Part shown: positions 1 through 5,561 of the stretch, one piece after another | Layout of the letters: every line of letters begins with the position of its first letter | Position numbering within the stretch: position 1 is the first letter of the stretch | Assembly (NCBI GenBank): GCA_016866815.1 | Contig: VGKZ01000069.1 | Span: 1-6,137 of the forward strand | DNA length: 6,137 nucleotides | Source: Candidatus Peregrinibacteria bacterium | GTDB lineage: Bacteria; Patescibacteriota; Gracilibacteria; Peribacterales; Peribacteraceae | Direction of reading: 5' to 3' | The notes under the pieces: model-generated | Told to the model about the DNA's origin: nothing | The model's database searches: none | Seen by the model: only the letters and a program-made list of their open reading frames with translations | Position numbers and translations under genes: made by a program

Positions 1-732
1 GCCGGCGTAATTCAGGAGGATGACGGGATCATCGAAGTCGATCATCGCCTGAAGTTCGGCGCTGGATGTCACGTCCGACTCGTAGCGGTCGATGATCTCC
101 TGCATCAGAACAGCATCGATCGGCTTCGCGCTGTTGATAATCAACACGAATTCGTCGCCACCGGCGACGATGGGAGTGATTTCCAAACCTTCCGTTTCCC
201 GCATCCATACGTTCGTCGGACTCTCCGGATCCGTGAGGACCTTCGTCAGTTTCTTCAGGAATATGTTCGTACCTTTATGGCCGATGCACTCTTTCACTGC
301 TTTCAGCCCATCGACGTCCAGCATGACGAGCCCAAAGGAGTGGAGTGACTTTTCCCCTCCGCCGTCACGCACGCATTCTTCCAGATACTGTTCCGTCAGG
401 AAGCTGCCATACTTGAGGGATTTGATCGGGTTCTGCCCGGAGTACTCGTAGTGGTGATAGATGATTTTCAGGGCACGCTCGCGAACCATGGCCGTGATTG
501 CTTCCTGCGACGGCATCTCTTTCTTGTCGACAATCGCTGCAAGGCGGATATTCTGCTCGAAGACCTCAAGCAATTCACGCGTGGTGGAACCGAGGAGGGT
601 AATGATACGTTCAGTACTCCTGAGTGCATCGCTCTGATCGCCGTTGTCACGGTGGTGAAGGTCCTTCAGCCACGCGAACGCCTCCGTGAGGAGGGTCTCC
701 GCTTGACCGTTTTCGGGGGTGAACTCAGTCAT
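1..732 (-). CDS. GGDEF-domain protein, 3' part missing (runs off window)
   Basis: The minus strand is open without a stop from an ATG at 732-730 to base 1, giving 244 residues; the C-terminus lies outside the window. Residues 1-105 are mostly helical and polar with no recognised sensor domain or membrane segment, so the protein looks cytoplasmic. A GGDEF domain (the diguanylate cyclase fold that makes cyclic di-GMP from GTP) begins near residue 105. It has the metal-binding strand LDVDGLK at 138-144, GH at 151-152 and an intact GGDEF at 191-195 in VAGGDEFVLII. Several usual substrate-site residues differ: the family pattern KxxND...GHxxGD reads KAVKE...GHKGTN, and the Arg usually two residues before GG is Val. 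Activity is therefore uncertain; it could be a weak cyclase or a degenerate effector. The start has no clear Shine-Dalgarno sequence but follows a good promoter at 755-782. It is divergent from the helicase gene. Confidence 0.87.
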   Translation of the reverse strand, partial: MTEFTPENGQAETLLTEAFAWLKDLHHRDNGDQSDALRSTERIITLLGSTTRELLEVFEQNIRLAAIVDKKEMPSQEAITAMVRERALKIIYHHYEYSGQNPIKSLKYGSFLTEQYLEECVRDGGGEKSLHSFGLVMLDVDGLKAVKECIGHKGTNIFLKKLTKVLTDPESPTNVWMRETEGLEITPIVAGGDEFVLIINSAKPIDAVLMQEIIDRYESDVTSSAELQAMIDFDDPVILLNYAG

Positions 733-754
733 GATTTCGTTGAAGGGAAGCCAG

Positions 755-782
755 ATTTTACGTATTTTTGCGTATATGTCAA
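755..782 (-). promoter_or_regulatory. Sigma70-type promoter of the GGDEF gene
   Basis: Read on the minus strand, a perfect -35 box TTGACA (782-777) and a -10 box TAAAAT (760-755) are separated by 16 bp. The predicted transcript would start near 748-749, leaving a leader of about 16 nt before the ATG at 732. It is the best promoter match in the window. The 200-bp gap between the divergent genes (733-932) holds this promoter and otherwise only a weak candidate for the helicase. Confidence 0.7.
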
Positions 783-885
783 TCCTCGGTTGTCCCATCG
801 GAGACCGCGGAAATACTCATCCGAAAAATTCCGGAGATCAGTCGTGCCCATGCGGGCTCCGGAGGGCATTAACTCATCTATCTGT

Positions 886-914
886 TTGCCCGAACATCGC
901 TGCACTTGTACCCT
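886..914 (+). promoter_or_regulatory. Weak candidate promoter of the DEAD-box helicase gene
   Basis: TTGCCC (886-891) and TACCCT (909-914) are separated by 17 bp, just upstream of the ATG at 933. The -10 box is poor, so this is only the best available candidate. Transcription would start around 921, leaving a leader of about 12 nt. Confidence 0.3.
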
Positions 915-932
915 TTGCACGTTATCACACCC

Positions 933-2234
933 ATGAACGAACCGTTGCAGAAGGCACCCGAAGGATTTGAAGCTCTAGGCGTTTCGCCCGTCTTTCTCCA
1001 TGTCCTCGAACAGCGCGGCATCCGCACCCCGACGCCTATCCAACATCAGGCGATCCCTGCGCTGATGCAGGGAAAAGACATCGTCGGCATCGCCCAGACC
1101 GGTACCGGGAAGACCCTTGCGTACGGTCTGCCGCTCCTCCAGAAACTGGTGGCAGGGAAGGGCAGGGCATTGATCGTTGTCCCGACGAGGGAGCTTGCCG
1201 CGCAGGTGGGGGACTCGCTTTCGGGGTTCGGACAGAAAGTCGGCATCCGTATCGCAGTGTTCGTCGGTGGCGCCTCCATGGGTCTCCAGCGGCAGATGAT
1301 CCGCCAGGATCCGCGCATTCTCGTCGCCACACCCGGACGCTTGATTGATCACATCAAGCAGAAGACGATCACGCTCCGTGAAGTGAATACCTTCATTCTC
1401 GATGAAGCGGACCAGATGTTCGATATGGGTTTCAAGCCGCAGATCGATGAGATCATCCGGCATGTGCCGAAAGAGCGTCAGACGATGCTCTTCTCCGCCA
1501 CCATGCCGAAGGAAATTCTGGCACTCGCCACGGCGAACATGCAGCTGCCGCTGCGGATTGAAGTGGCTCCCGCCGGAACGGCCGCTGAGAAGGTGGAGCA
1601 GGAACTCTTCATTGTGAACAAGCAGGACAAGATGCGCCTCCTGCAGGCGTTGCTCAAGGAGTACACCGGAACGGTGCTTGTGTTCTCCCGCACGAAGCAC
1701 GGAGCCAAGAAGATTGCCGCAGGCGTACGTGCGATGGGTCATCAGGCTGCGGAAATCCATGCGAACCGTTCGCTTCCGCAGCGCAAAGAGGCGTTGCTCG
1801 GATTCAAAACCGGCAAGTACCGCGTGCTCGTTGCAACCGACATCGCCGCGCGTGGAATTCATGTCAGCGGTATCCAGCTTGTCGTGAATTTCGATCTCCC
1901 GAATGATCCCAATGATTACGTGCACCGCATCGGTCGCACGGCACGTGCAGGGAAAGAAGGGAAGGCAGTCTCGTTTGGCATGCCGGATCAGCGCAATCTC
2001 ATCCGCAGCATCGAACGTATCGTCCGCTCGTCGCTTCCGGTCAAGACATTGCCGAATCTTCCGCCGCATGCACCGCATACCGCTGTTTCCCTGGATGATA
2101 GGCAGAGGGGTTTCCGTTCACCATATCCCTCACGTCATTCCTCGCAGGGAGGCTTCCACCGTGGTTCCCGCTCCGGATCGCATCGAAGTTCGTCGCGCGG
2201 AAACTTCCGCGGAAGGCGGAGGAATTCGCGGTAA
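933..2234 (+). CDS. DEAD-box ATP-dependent RNA helicase, RhlE-like
   Basis: A complete 433-residue DEAD-box helicase that would unwind or remodel RNA using ATP in the cytoplasm (ribosome assembly, RNA decay or cold-adaptation roles in this family). All motifs are present in order: Q-motif region 29-42 with Gln37, motif I AQTGTGKT 54-61, Ia PTRELA 84-89, TPGR 133-136, DEAD 157-160, SAT 188-190, motif IV around 248-255, ATDIAARGIHV 301-311 and HRIGRTARAG 331-340. Residues about 390-433 form a basic, low-complexity tail rich in Ser, Arg and Gly, a likely disordered RNA-binding extension as in RhlE-type proteins. The ATG at 933 is chosen because a TTG 27 nt upstream would add only an unconserved leader; no Shine-Dalgarno sequence supports either. 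The lipoprotein gene follows after 24 nt. The exact subfamily (RhlE, CsdA or DbpA type) is inferred from length and tail. Confidence 0.95.
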   Translation: MNEPLQKAPEGFEALGVSPVFLHVLEQRGIRTPTPIQHQAIPALMQGKDIVGIAQTGTGKTLAYGLPLLQKLVAGKGRALIVVPTRELAAQVGDSLSGFGQKVGIRIAVFVGGASMGLQRQMIRQDPRILVATPGRLIDHIKQKTITLREVNTFILDEADQMFDMGFKPQIDEIIRHVPKERQTMLFSATMPKEILALATANMQLPLRIEVAPAGTAAEKVEQELFIVNKQDKMRLLQALLKEYTGTVLVFSRTKHGAKKIAAGVRAMGHQAAEIHANRSLPQRKEALLGFKTGKYRVLVATDIAARGIHVSGIQLVVNFDLPNDPNDYVHRIGRTARAGKEGKAVSFGMPDQRNLIRSIERIVRSSLPVKTLPNLPPHAPHTAVSLDDRQRGFRSPYPSRHSSQGGFHRGSRSGSHRSSSRGNFRGRRRNSR

Positions 2235-2246
2235 GGCTTTTTGCTC

Positions 2247-2252
2247 TATACT
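2247..2252 (+). promoter_or_regulatory. -10 box TATACT placed for a leaderless transcript
   Basis: TATACT ends exactly 6 nt before the GTG at 2259, so a transcript starting at the usual distance would begin at the start codon itself. No convincing -35 box is visible; the region 16-18 bp upstream is coding sequence and stop of the helicase. A second gene (5562) has the same arrangement. Confidence 0.5.
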
Positions 2253-2258
2253 TGTGCG

Positions 2259-3218
2259 GTGTTCCGTCGTCTGTCGATCATCGGTTTTGCATTGCTCTGT
2301 GGCTGCAGTTCTATACCTGATAAAGATGCCCTCGCATTGCGTTACGGGAAGTACACGGACATGTTGCAGAGTGAGACTCGGCTCAAGGGACCGAGAGCAG
2401 GTGCCGATCTTCTGCGTACATTGATCGACAACGATCCGGCAATCGTGGATCTGTGTCACGGTCTTTCCCATGAGATCGGCCAGTCTGCGTACCACACGAT
2501 CGGGTTCGAACAGGCGATGGCTGCCGAGGACGATGTGTGCGGTTCCGGGTACATTCACGGTGTCATCGAAACGCATCTCGCGAAGGTTCCCGACCTCGAA
2601 GTGGCGCTCTTTTCCCTCTGTGCGCCGGATGCCGCAAAGTGCTTCCATGGGCTCGGACACGGTCTCATGGACAGGAGCGGCAATGATCTCCCCGGTTCCC
2701 TGGCGCAGTGCAGTCGCTTTGAGCGGAACCATCAGAAGAACCAGTGTGCCGAAGGTGTCTTCATGGAAAACTTCGATACGAACGGCGAGGAGCATTTCTC
2801 CGAGTACCTGAAACCCGACGACATCTACTTCCCCTGCAGGGGGCAGACTGCCGTCTTCGAGGGCGTGTGCGCGCTCTACGCTCCGCGGTACTACCTGCGT
2901 CTGCACCCCGGTGATTACGCCGGTGCGTACGACTGGTGCATGACGGAGGTGCCCGAAGGACCGAGAGATGCCTGCATCAAGGGTTTCGGTTCGGTTTCCA
3001 TGAAGCAACATATTCGCAATCCCGTGCTGGTGGAGCAGATGTGCGATGCGCTTCCGCCGGAGTACGCCGGTTTCTGCATCGAAGGACTCGTCAGTTATTA
3101 CGTCGTGCACTATGCGTCAGTCACGAAGGGGAGGGAACTCTGCGCCATGCTGAACCAAGCATCCGTTCCGATTTGTGAGCGGATCGTTGCGGAGAGTGAG
3201 GGGTTTTATGAGAAATAA
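2259..3218 (+). CDS. Cys/His-rich lipoprotein of unknown function with disulfide-type helical repeats
   Basis: A 319-residue protein starting at GTG 2259, chosen because it gives a clean lipoprotein signal: MFRR, a hydrophobic stretch 6-15, then lipobox L-C-G-Cys16. It should be exported and lipid-anchored. The mature part has 14 more cysteines (66, 94, 121, 128, 151, 163, 193, 204, 227, 239, 262, 273, 295, 306). From 151 on they fall into five pairs 11-12 apart, repeating about every 34 residues from 193, each second Cys often followed by xxG. This suggests a TPR- or Sel1-like helical solenoid stapled by disulfides. The N-terminal half is His-rich: CHGLSHEIG 66-74, CGSGYIHG 94-101, CFHGLGHG 128-135. 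These could bind metal or be structural. HEIGQ is not an HExxH protease motif. I recognise the motif style but no function. It lies 24 nt after the helicase gene and probably has its own promoter. Confidence 0.85.
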   Translation: MFRRLSIIGFALLCGCSSIPDKDALALRYGKYTDMLQSETRLKGPRAGADLLRTLIDNDPAIVDLCHGLSHEIGQSAYHTIGFEQAMAAEDDVCGSGYIHGVIETHLAKVPDLEVALFSLCAPDAAKCFHGLGHGLMDRSGNDLPGSLAQCSRFERNHQKNQCAEGVFMENFDTNGEEHFSEYLKPDDIYFPCRGQTAVFEGVCALYAPRYYLRLHPGDYAGAYDWCMTEVPEGPRDACIKGFGSVSMKQHIRNPVLVEQMCDALPPEYAGFCIEGLVSYYVVHYASVTKGRELCAMLNQASVPICERIVAESEGFYEK

Positions 3219-3234
3219 CGTCGCGGAACGGCTA

Positions 3235-3263
3235 TTGCATAGGTGATACACTTTTGATACACT
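3235..3263 (+). promoter_or_regulatory. Promoter of the toxin-antitoxin operon
   Basis: TTGCAT (3235-3240) and TACACT (3258-3263) are separated by 17 bp. Transcription would start near 3270, about 15 nt before the antitoxin ATG. The -10 box lies inside the second copy of a direct repeat (3244-3264), so a bound repressor would block polymerase. Confidence 0.55.
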
Positions 3264-3264
3264 T
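3244..3264 (+). repeat. Tandem direct repeat, candidate antitoxin operator
   Basis: TGATACACTT occurs at 3244-3253 and again at 3255-3264, identical and exactly 11 bp apart, one helical turn. It overlaps the spacer and -10 box of the operon promoter. Ribbon-helix-helix antitoxins typically bind repeated short sites on one DNA face and repress their own operon, so this is the natural operator candidate. Confidence 0.55.
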
Positions 3265-3284
3265 ACTATGTTTCCCCTTATTCG

Positions 3285-3512
3285 ATGCCTACAAAGAAAA
3301 AGCGTTTGAATATTACATTGCCGGAGGAGACGCATGTCTATCTTCAGCGCCTCGCGCTGCGTGACCATATGCCCGAGGCAACAAAGGCAGCGCAGCTTCT
3401 GCAGGTTGCACTGGAGATCGAAGAAGATGCATTTTTTGCCGCCGTTGCGGACAAGCGAGCGAAGAAGAGGAAGCTTCTTTCCCATGATGCCTTCTGGTCG
3501 AAGGCGCTATGA
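3285..3512 (+). CDS. Ribbon-helix-helix antitoxin of a type II toxin-antitoxin pair
   Basis: A 75-residue protein. Residues 7-15 (RLNITLPEE) fit the DNA-contacting beta strand of ribbon-helix-helix (CopG/Arc/RelB-like) proteins, followed by two helices at about 16-27 and 30-47. The C-terminal part (about 48-75) is charged, with SHDAFWSKAL at the end, and would wrap the toxin. The expected role is to neutralise the downstream toxin and, as a dimer or complex, to repress the operon. The ATG at 3285 has no Shine-Dalgarno sequence; no upstream start fits better. Its TGA overlaps the toxin start as ATGA (3509-3512), implying translational coupling. The family call rests on predicted fold and context; the exact antitoxin family cannot be named from sequence alone. 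Confidence 0.8.
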   Translation: MPTKKKRLNITLPEETHVYLQRLALRDHMPEATKAAQLLQVALEIEEDAFFAAVADKRAKKRKLLSHDAFWSKAL

Positions 3513-3784
3513 CCTACATTCTACGGTATAGCGCGGAGATTGATTTCAGGCGTTTTGCGAAGCTGCCGAAGAAGGATAGGGTACGGATACGAAAAGCCAT
3601 CGAACAGAAACTCACCACGCATCCGGAAATTTTCGGGAAACCCCTGCGCCAGTCCCTCAAAGGTTGCAGGAGTCTGCGAGTTGGTTCCTATCGTGTGGTG
3701 TATAGGATTGTAGGCAGGACCGTGGAGGTGCTCCTCTTCGGGCATCGGTCCGGAATGTATGAGGAAGGAGAGGTTGTGTTGTGA
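3509..3784 (+). CDS. RelE/ParE-superfamily toxin
   Basis: A 91-residue basic protein with the RelE/ParE fold pattern: an N-terminal strand (YILRYSAE), helices about 11-38 rich in Lys/Arg, then strands with RSLRVGSYRVVYRI (54-67) and VEVLLFGHRSGMYE (72-85). Members act as ribosome-dependent mRNA endonucleases (RelE branch) or gyrase inhibitors (ParE branch). Arg57, Arg62, His79/Arg80 and Tyr84 sit where RelE has catalytic Lys54, Arg61, Arg81 and Tyr87 in my by-eye alignment, and the GHRxxxY ending is common in RelE-type toxins, so mRNA cleavage is favoured. RelE's Lys52 position appears to be Ser. The start overlaps the antitoxin stop by 4 nt, with GAAGG just upstream as a possible ribosome site. 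The operon ends 77 nt before a convergent tRNA gene. Confidence 0.85.
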   Translation: MTYILRYSAEIDFRRFAKLPKKDRVRIRKAIEQKLTTHPEIFGKPLRQSLKGCRSLRVGSYRVVYRIVGRTVEVLLFGHRSGMYEEGEVVL

Positions 3785-3861
3785 TTTCCTCGTGATGAAC
3801 CTTGTAATGAGCCGTAATCGCGCAGTCTGGCCTGCCAACCGAAGCGCCGCAGCGCGCAGGT

Positions 3862-3935
3862 TGGAGCGGGATACGGGAGTCGAACCCGCCTCTCAAGCTT
3901 GGGAAGCTTGCGTACTACCGATGTACTAATCCCGC
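3862..3935 (-). tRNA. tRNA-Gly (anticodon CCC)
   Basis: On the minus strand a full cloverleaf folds by eye. The acceptor GCGGGAT/ATCCCGC has seven pairs. The D-stem is GTAC/GTAC, and the anticodon stem CAAGC/GCTTG holds loop TTCCCAA (anticodon CCC, plus-strand 3901-3903). The variable loop has four bases, and the T-arm GCGGG/CCCGT has loop TTCGACT. The discriminator is T and CCA is encoded at 3864-3862. It reads GGG glycine codons. It converges on the toxin-antitoxin operon and is divergent from the Fur-family gene. Confidence 0.97.
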
Positions 3936-3947
3936 TTCGGAAATCCG

Positions 3948-3956
3948 ATCATAGCA
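3948..3956 (-). promoter_or_regulatory. Extended -10 promoter element of tRNA-Gly(CCC)
   Basis: On the minus strand TGC is followed directly by TATGAT (3953-3948), an extended -10 type element 12 nt upstream of the tRNA. No good -35 box is visible. The other tRNA-Gly gene has a near-identical TTGCTAGGAT element upstream, which supports both. Confidence 0.5.
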
Positions 3957-3996
3957 AAGGTTCTTTTCTCAGAGCACCTCCGTCGTCATTTTTCTC

Positions 3997-4013
3997 TTGC
4001 AAAATATTTGCAA
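3997..4013 (+). promoter_or_regulatory. Candidate Fur/Zur-family operator (perfect inverted repeat)
   Basis: TTGCAAAATATTTGCAA is a perfect 7-bp inverted repeat with a 3-bp centre, 17 bp before the first ATG of the Fur-family gene. Because TTGCAA is itself palindromic, it also reads as two TTGCAA boxes 11 bp apart. AT-rich inverted repeats of this size at the promoter of a fur/zur-type gene are typical autoregulatory sites. Extra TGCAA half-sites lie at 4039-4043 and 4044-4048. The motif does not match the classic enterobacterial Fur box or a Zur consensus I can name. Confidence 0.6.
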
Positions 4014-4030
4014 TAAGAGTCTTCACGTTT

Positions 4031-4447
4031 ATGCTGCATGCAATGCAAGATTCTCCTTCATTACTGCGCAGCCGCGGACTCCGTGCCACGGAACCCAGAA
4101 AGCAGGTGATCGCCGCGCTTTCCTGCGGGTCAGTCCCGCGTTCGCCGCAGGAGATTTTCGAAGCAGTCGAAGGAGCGGTGAATCTCGTGACCGTGTACCG
4201 CATGCTCGAAGATATGGAGAAGGCCGGGCTCGTGCACAGGCACCACCCCACGGGAAAGTTCGTTCTGTGTCCCATGCCGGAGCAGAAGGGGCACCATGGG
4301 TTTCTGCACTGCGTTAGGTGCGGCAAAACGGAGGAGTTCATGGAACCTGCCCTTTGCAAGATCGAGAATACTATCGCCAAACGTGCCGGTTTTACTCCTG
4401 TTTCCCATTTAAGTGCCATCGACGGCCACTGCGCCGCATGTCGCTGA
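4031..4447 (+). CDS. Fur-family metalloregulator, probably Zur-like
   Basis: A 138-residue transcription factor of the Fur family (134 residues if ATG 4043 is used; neither start has a strong Shine-Dalgarno sequence). The N-terminal winged helix runs from LLRSRGLRATEPRKQV (11-26) to the recognition helix region NLVTVYRMLEDMEKAGLV (51-68). The dimerisation domain has the two structural zinc pairs Cys94-xx-Cys97 and Cys134-xx-Cys137, plus candidate sensor ligands His88/His89, Glu101/Glu102 and His126. Such proteins bind DNA when loaded with metal and repress uptake genes. The ZIP transporter gene starts only 16 nt downstream, so the two are almost certainly co-transcribed. That favours zinc sensing, though iron or manganese cannot be excluded from sequence. 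The inverted repeat at 3997-4013 suggests autoregulation of the pair. Confidence 0.9.
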   Translation: MLHAMQDSPSLLRSRGLRATEPRKQVIAALSCGSVPRSPQEIFEAVEGAVNLVTVYRMLEDMEKAGLVHRHHPTGKFVLCPMPEQKGHHGFLHCVRCGKTEEFMEPALCKIENTIAKRAGFTPVSHLSAIDGHCAACR

Positions 4448-4463
4448 TCTTCCCTTCCCGTTC

Positions 4464-5549
4464 ATGTCCGTTATTCCTTCCATCTTCATCAGTATCCTTC
4501 TCGTCAGCGCGATATCGCTCGCCGGTGTCACGCTGCTCTCCCTGCACGAAGCCTTTCTCAAGCGCATTCTTCTGTGGCTCGTCAGCTTTTCCACGGGGGC
4601 TCTTCTTGGCAACGTATTTCTACACTTGCTTCCTGAAATGGTGGAAAGCAGTGCCGATGTGCATCGCTCACTTCTGCTCGTCCTTGCAGGCATGTTGCTC
4701 TCGTTCATCGTGGAGAAGTTCATTCACTGGCGGCATTGCCATGCCATTCATTGCGACTCCCACGTGCACCCGGTCGGTATCATGATGCTCATCGGGGACG
4801 GGGCCCACAATGTACTGGACGGTATCCTGATCGCCTCCACCTACCTTGTGGATCCCGCACTGGGAGTCGCCACCACGATCGCCATCATACTGCACGAAAT
4901 ACCGCAGGAGATAGGGGACTTTGGCATCCTGCTTCACAGCGGTTACTCCCGTGGTAGAGCCCTCTTCTTGAACTTCGCCTCCGCGCTGACGGCATTCCTC
5001 GGTGCCGCGTTCGTTCTGGCTCTGCGTACCCGCGTTGAGGGTATCGAGCTGATTCTTCTCCCCATTACCGCCGGTAACTTCCTGTACATTGCCGGTTCCG
5101 ATCTCATACCCGAGCTTCACAAGGAATCGCGCGTTCGTGATGCGCTCTCGCAGCTCCTTTGTATGCTGCTCGGTATTGCGCTTCTCTGGACTGTCAGTGG
5201 TGAAGGACACGGTCACGCTCATGATGGTGTTTTGGAAGAAGATGTGCACTATGAAGAACAGGGTCATGATCACGCCCATGGTGAAATCCGCGTGTTCTCC
5301 GGTGTCATCGCTCCCATGGAGCGCCCCGCACCGGATATCGAATACGACTACAAGCTGCTCTTGGATGAGCCGTACCACGATCCGCTGGACGCCTATGGAC
5401 GCGAAAGTACGCCGGAGTTTCCGCTGATCTCCGAAGAGGGCGATATCGATTTCAAAGAGCACCTCGGCGAACGTGTCAGCGTAGTGGGTGTTCTGGAGTG
5501 GGGCTACGCGGAGTCGCGCGTGATCGGCGTGATGTTGCTTCGGGAATGA
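4464..5549 (+). CDS. ZIP-family divalent metal transporter with C-terminal extension
   Basis: A 361-residue membrane protein that should import Zn2+ or a similar divalent metal across the inner membrane. About eight membrane segments can be seen at roughly 5-27, 34-58, 69-87, 105-127, 134-156, 168-187, 193-212 and 228-245. The metal-path motifs are present: HNVLDG (115-120) in segment 4 and HEIPQEIGDF (144-153) in segment 5. A His-rich loop lies between segments 3 and 4 (residues 88-102). Residues 246-361 are an extra soluble tail: a His-rich stretch (HGHAH, HDHAHG), an acidic Pro-rich linker and a strand-rich end (about 330-361, GERVSVVGVLEWGY) resembling an OB-type small beta domain, which is an inference. 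Bacterial ZIPs are usually about 250-310 residues. ATG 4464 is chosen because an upstream GTG (4413) would overlap the regulator gene and add a non-membrane leader. It forms an operon with that gene. Confidence 0.92.
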   Translation: MSVIPSIFISILLVSAISLAGVTLLSLHEAFLKRILLWLVSFSTGALLGNVFLHLLPEMVESSADVHRSLLLVLAGMLLSFIVEKFIHWRHCHAIHCDSHVHPVGIMMLIGDGAHNVLDGILIASTYLVDPALGVATTIAIILHEIPQEIGDFGILLHSGYSRGRALFLNFASALTAFLGAAFVLALRTRVEGIELILLPITAGNFLYIAGSDLIPELHKESRVRDALSQLLCMLLGIALLWTVSGEGHGHAHDGVLEEDVHYEEQGHDHAHGEIRVFSGVIAPMERPAPDIEYDYKLLLDEPYHDPLDAYGRESTPEFPLISEEGDIDFKEHLGERVSVVGVLEWGYAESRVIGVMLLRE

Positions 5550-5555
5550 TAGACT
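5550..5555 (+). promoter_or_regulatory. -10 box TAGACT placed for a leaderless transcript
   Basis: TAGACT ends 6 nt before the ATG at 5562, the same spacing as TATACT before the lipoprotein GTG at 2259. It directly follows the ZIP stop codon. No -35 box is evident. Confidence 0.35.
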
Positions 5556-5561
5556 GCATCT

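Noticed and set aside
729..920. Minus-strand 63-codon ORF whose stop overlaps the GGDEF start (ATGA)
   Set aside because: The overlap looks operon-like, but the strong GGDEF promoter lies inside this ORF. It has no domain character and its start reaches close to the divergent helicase gene.
92..936. Two plus-strand ORFs (92-451 and 451-936) at the left end
   Set aside because: They lie opposite the minus-strand GGDEF frame, which is open from 732 to the window edge and has a domain and promoter. Their products are Ser/Arg/Cys-rich and featureless.
975..2078. Long minus-strand ORF (367 codons) opposite the helicase
   Set aside because: It is a shadow of the DEAD-box gene, which has all helicase motifs on the plus strand. 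The product is Arg/His/Asp-rich without domain character.
2196..2242. Possible intrinsic terminator at the helicase end (CTTCCGCGGAAG palindrome at 2204-2215, then TTTTT)
   Set aside because: The T-run is more than 20 nt from the palindrome and no stem abuts it. The palindrome is in the Arg/Gly-rich coding tail.
2130..3110. Long minus-strand ORF (326 codons) opposite the lipoprotein gene
   Set aside because: The plus strand encodes a signal peptide, lipobox and regular Cys repeats. The minus product has no recognisable features and overlaps the helicase end.
3831..3864. Inverted repeats (CCAACC/GGTTGG and CCTGC/GCAGG) downstream of tRNA-Gly(CCC) as a terminator
   Set aside because: The two pairings exclude each other, no T-tract follows on the minus strand, and one arm includes the tRNA CCA end.
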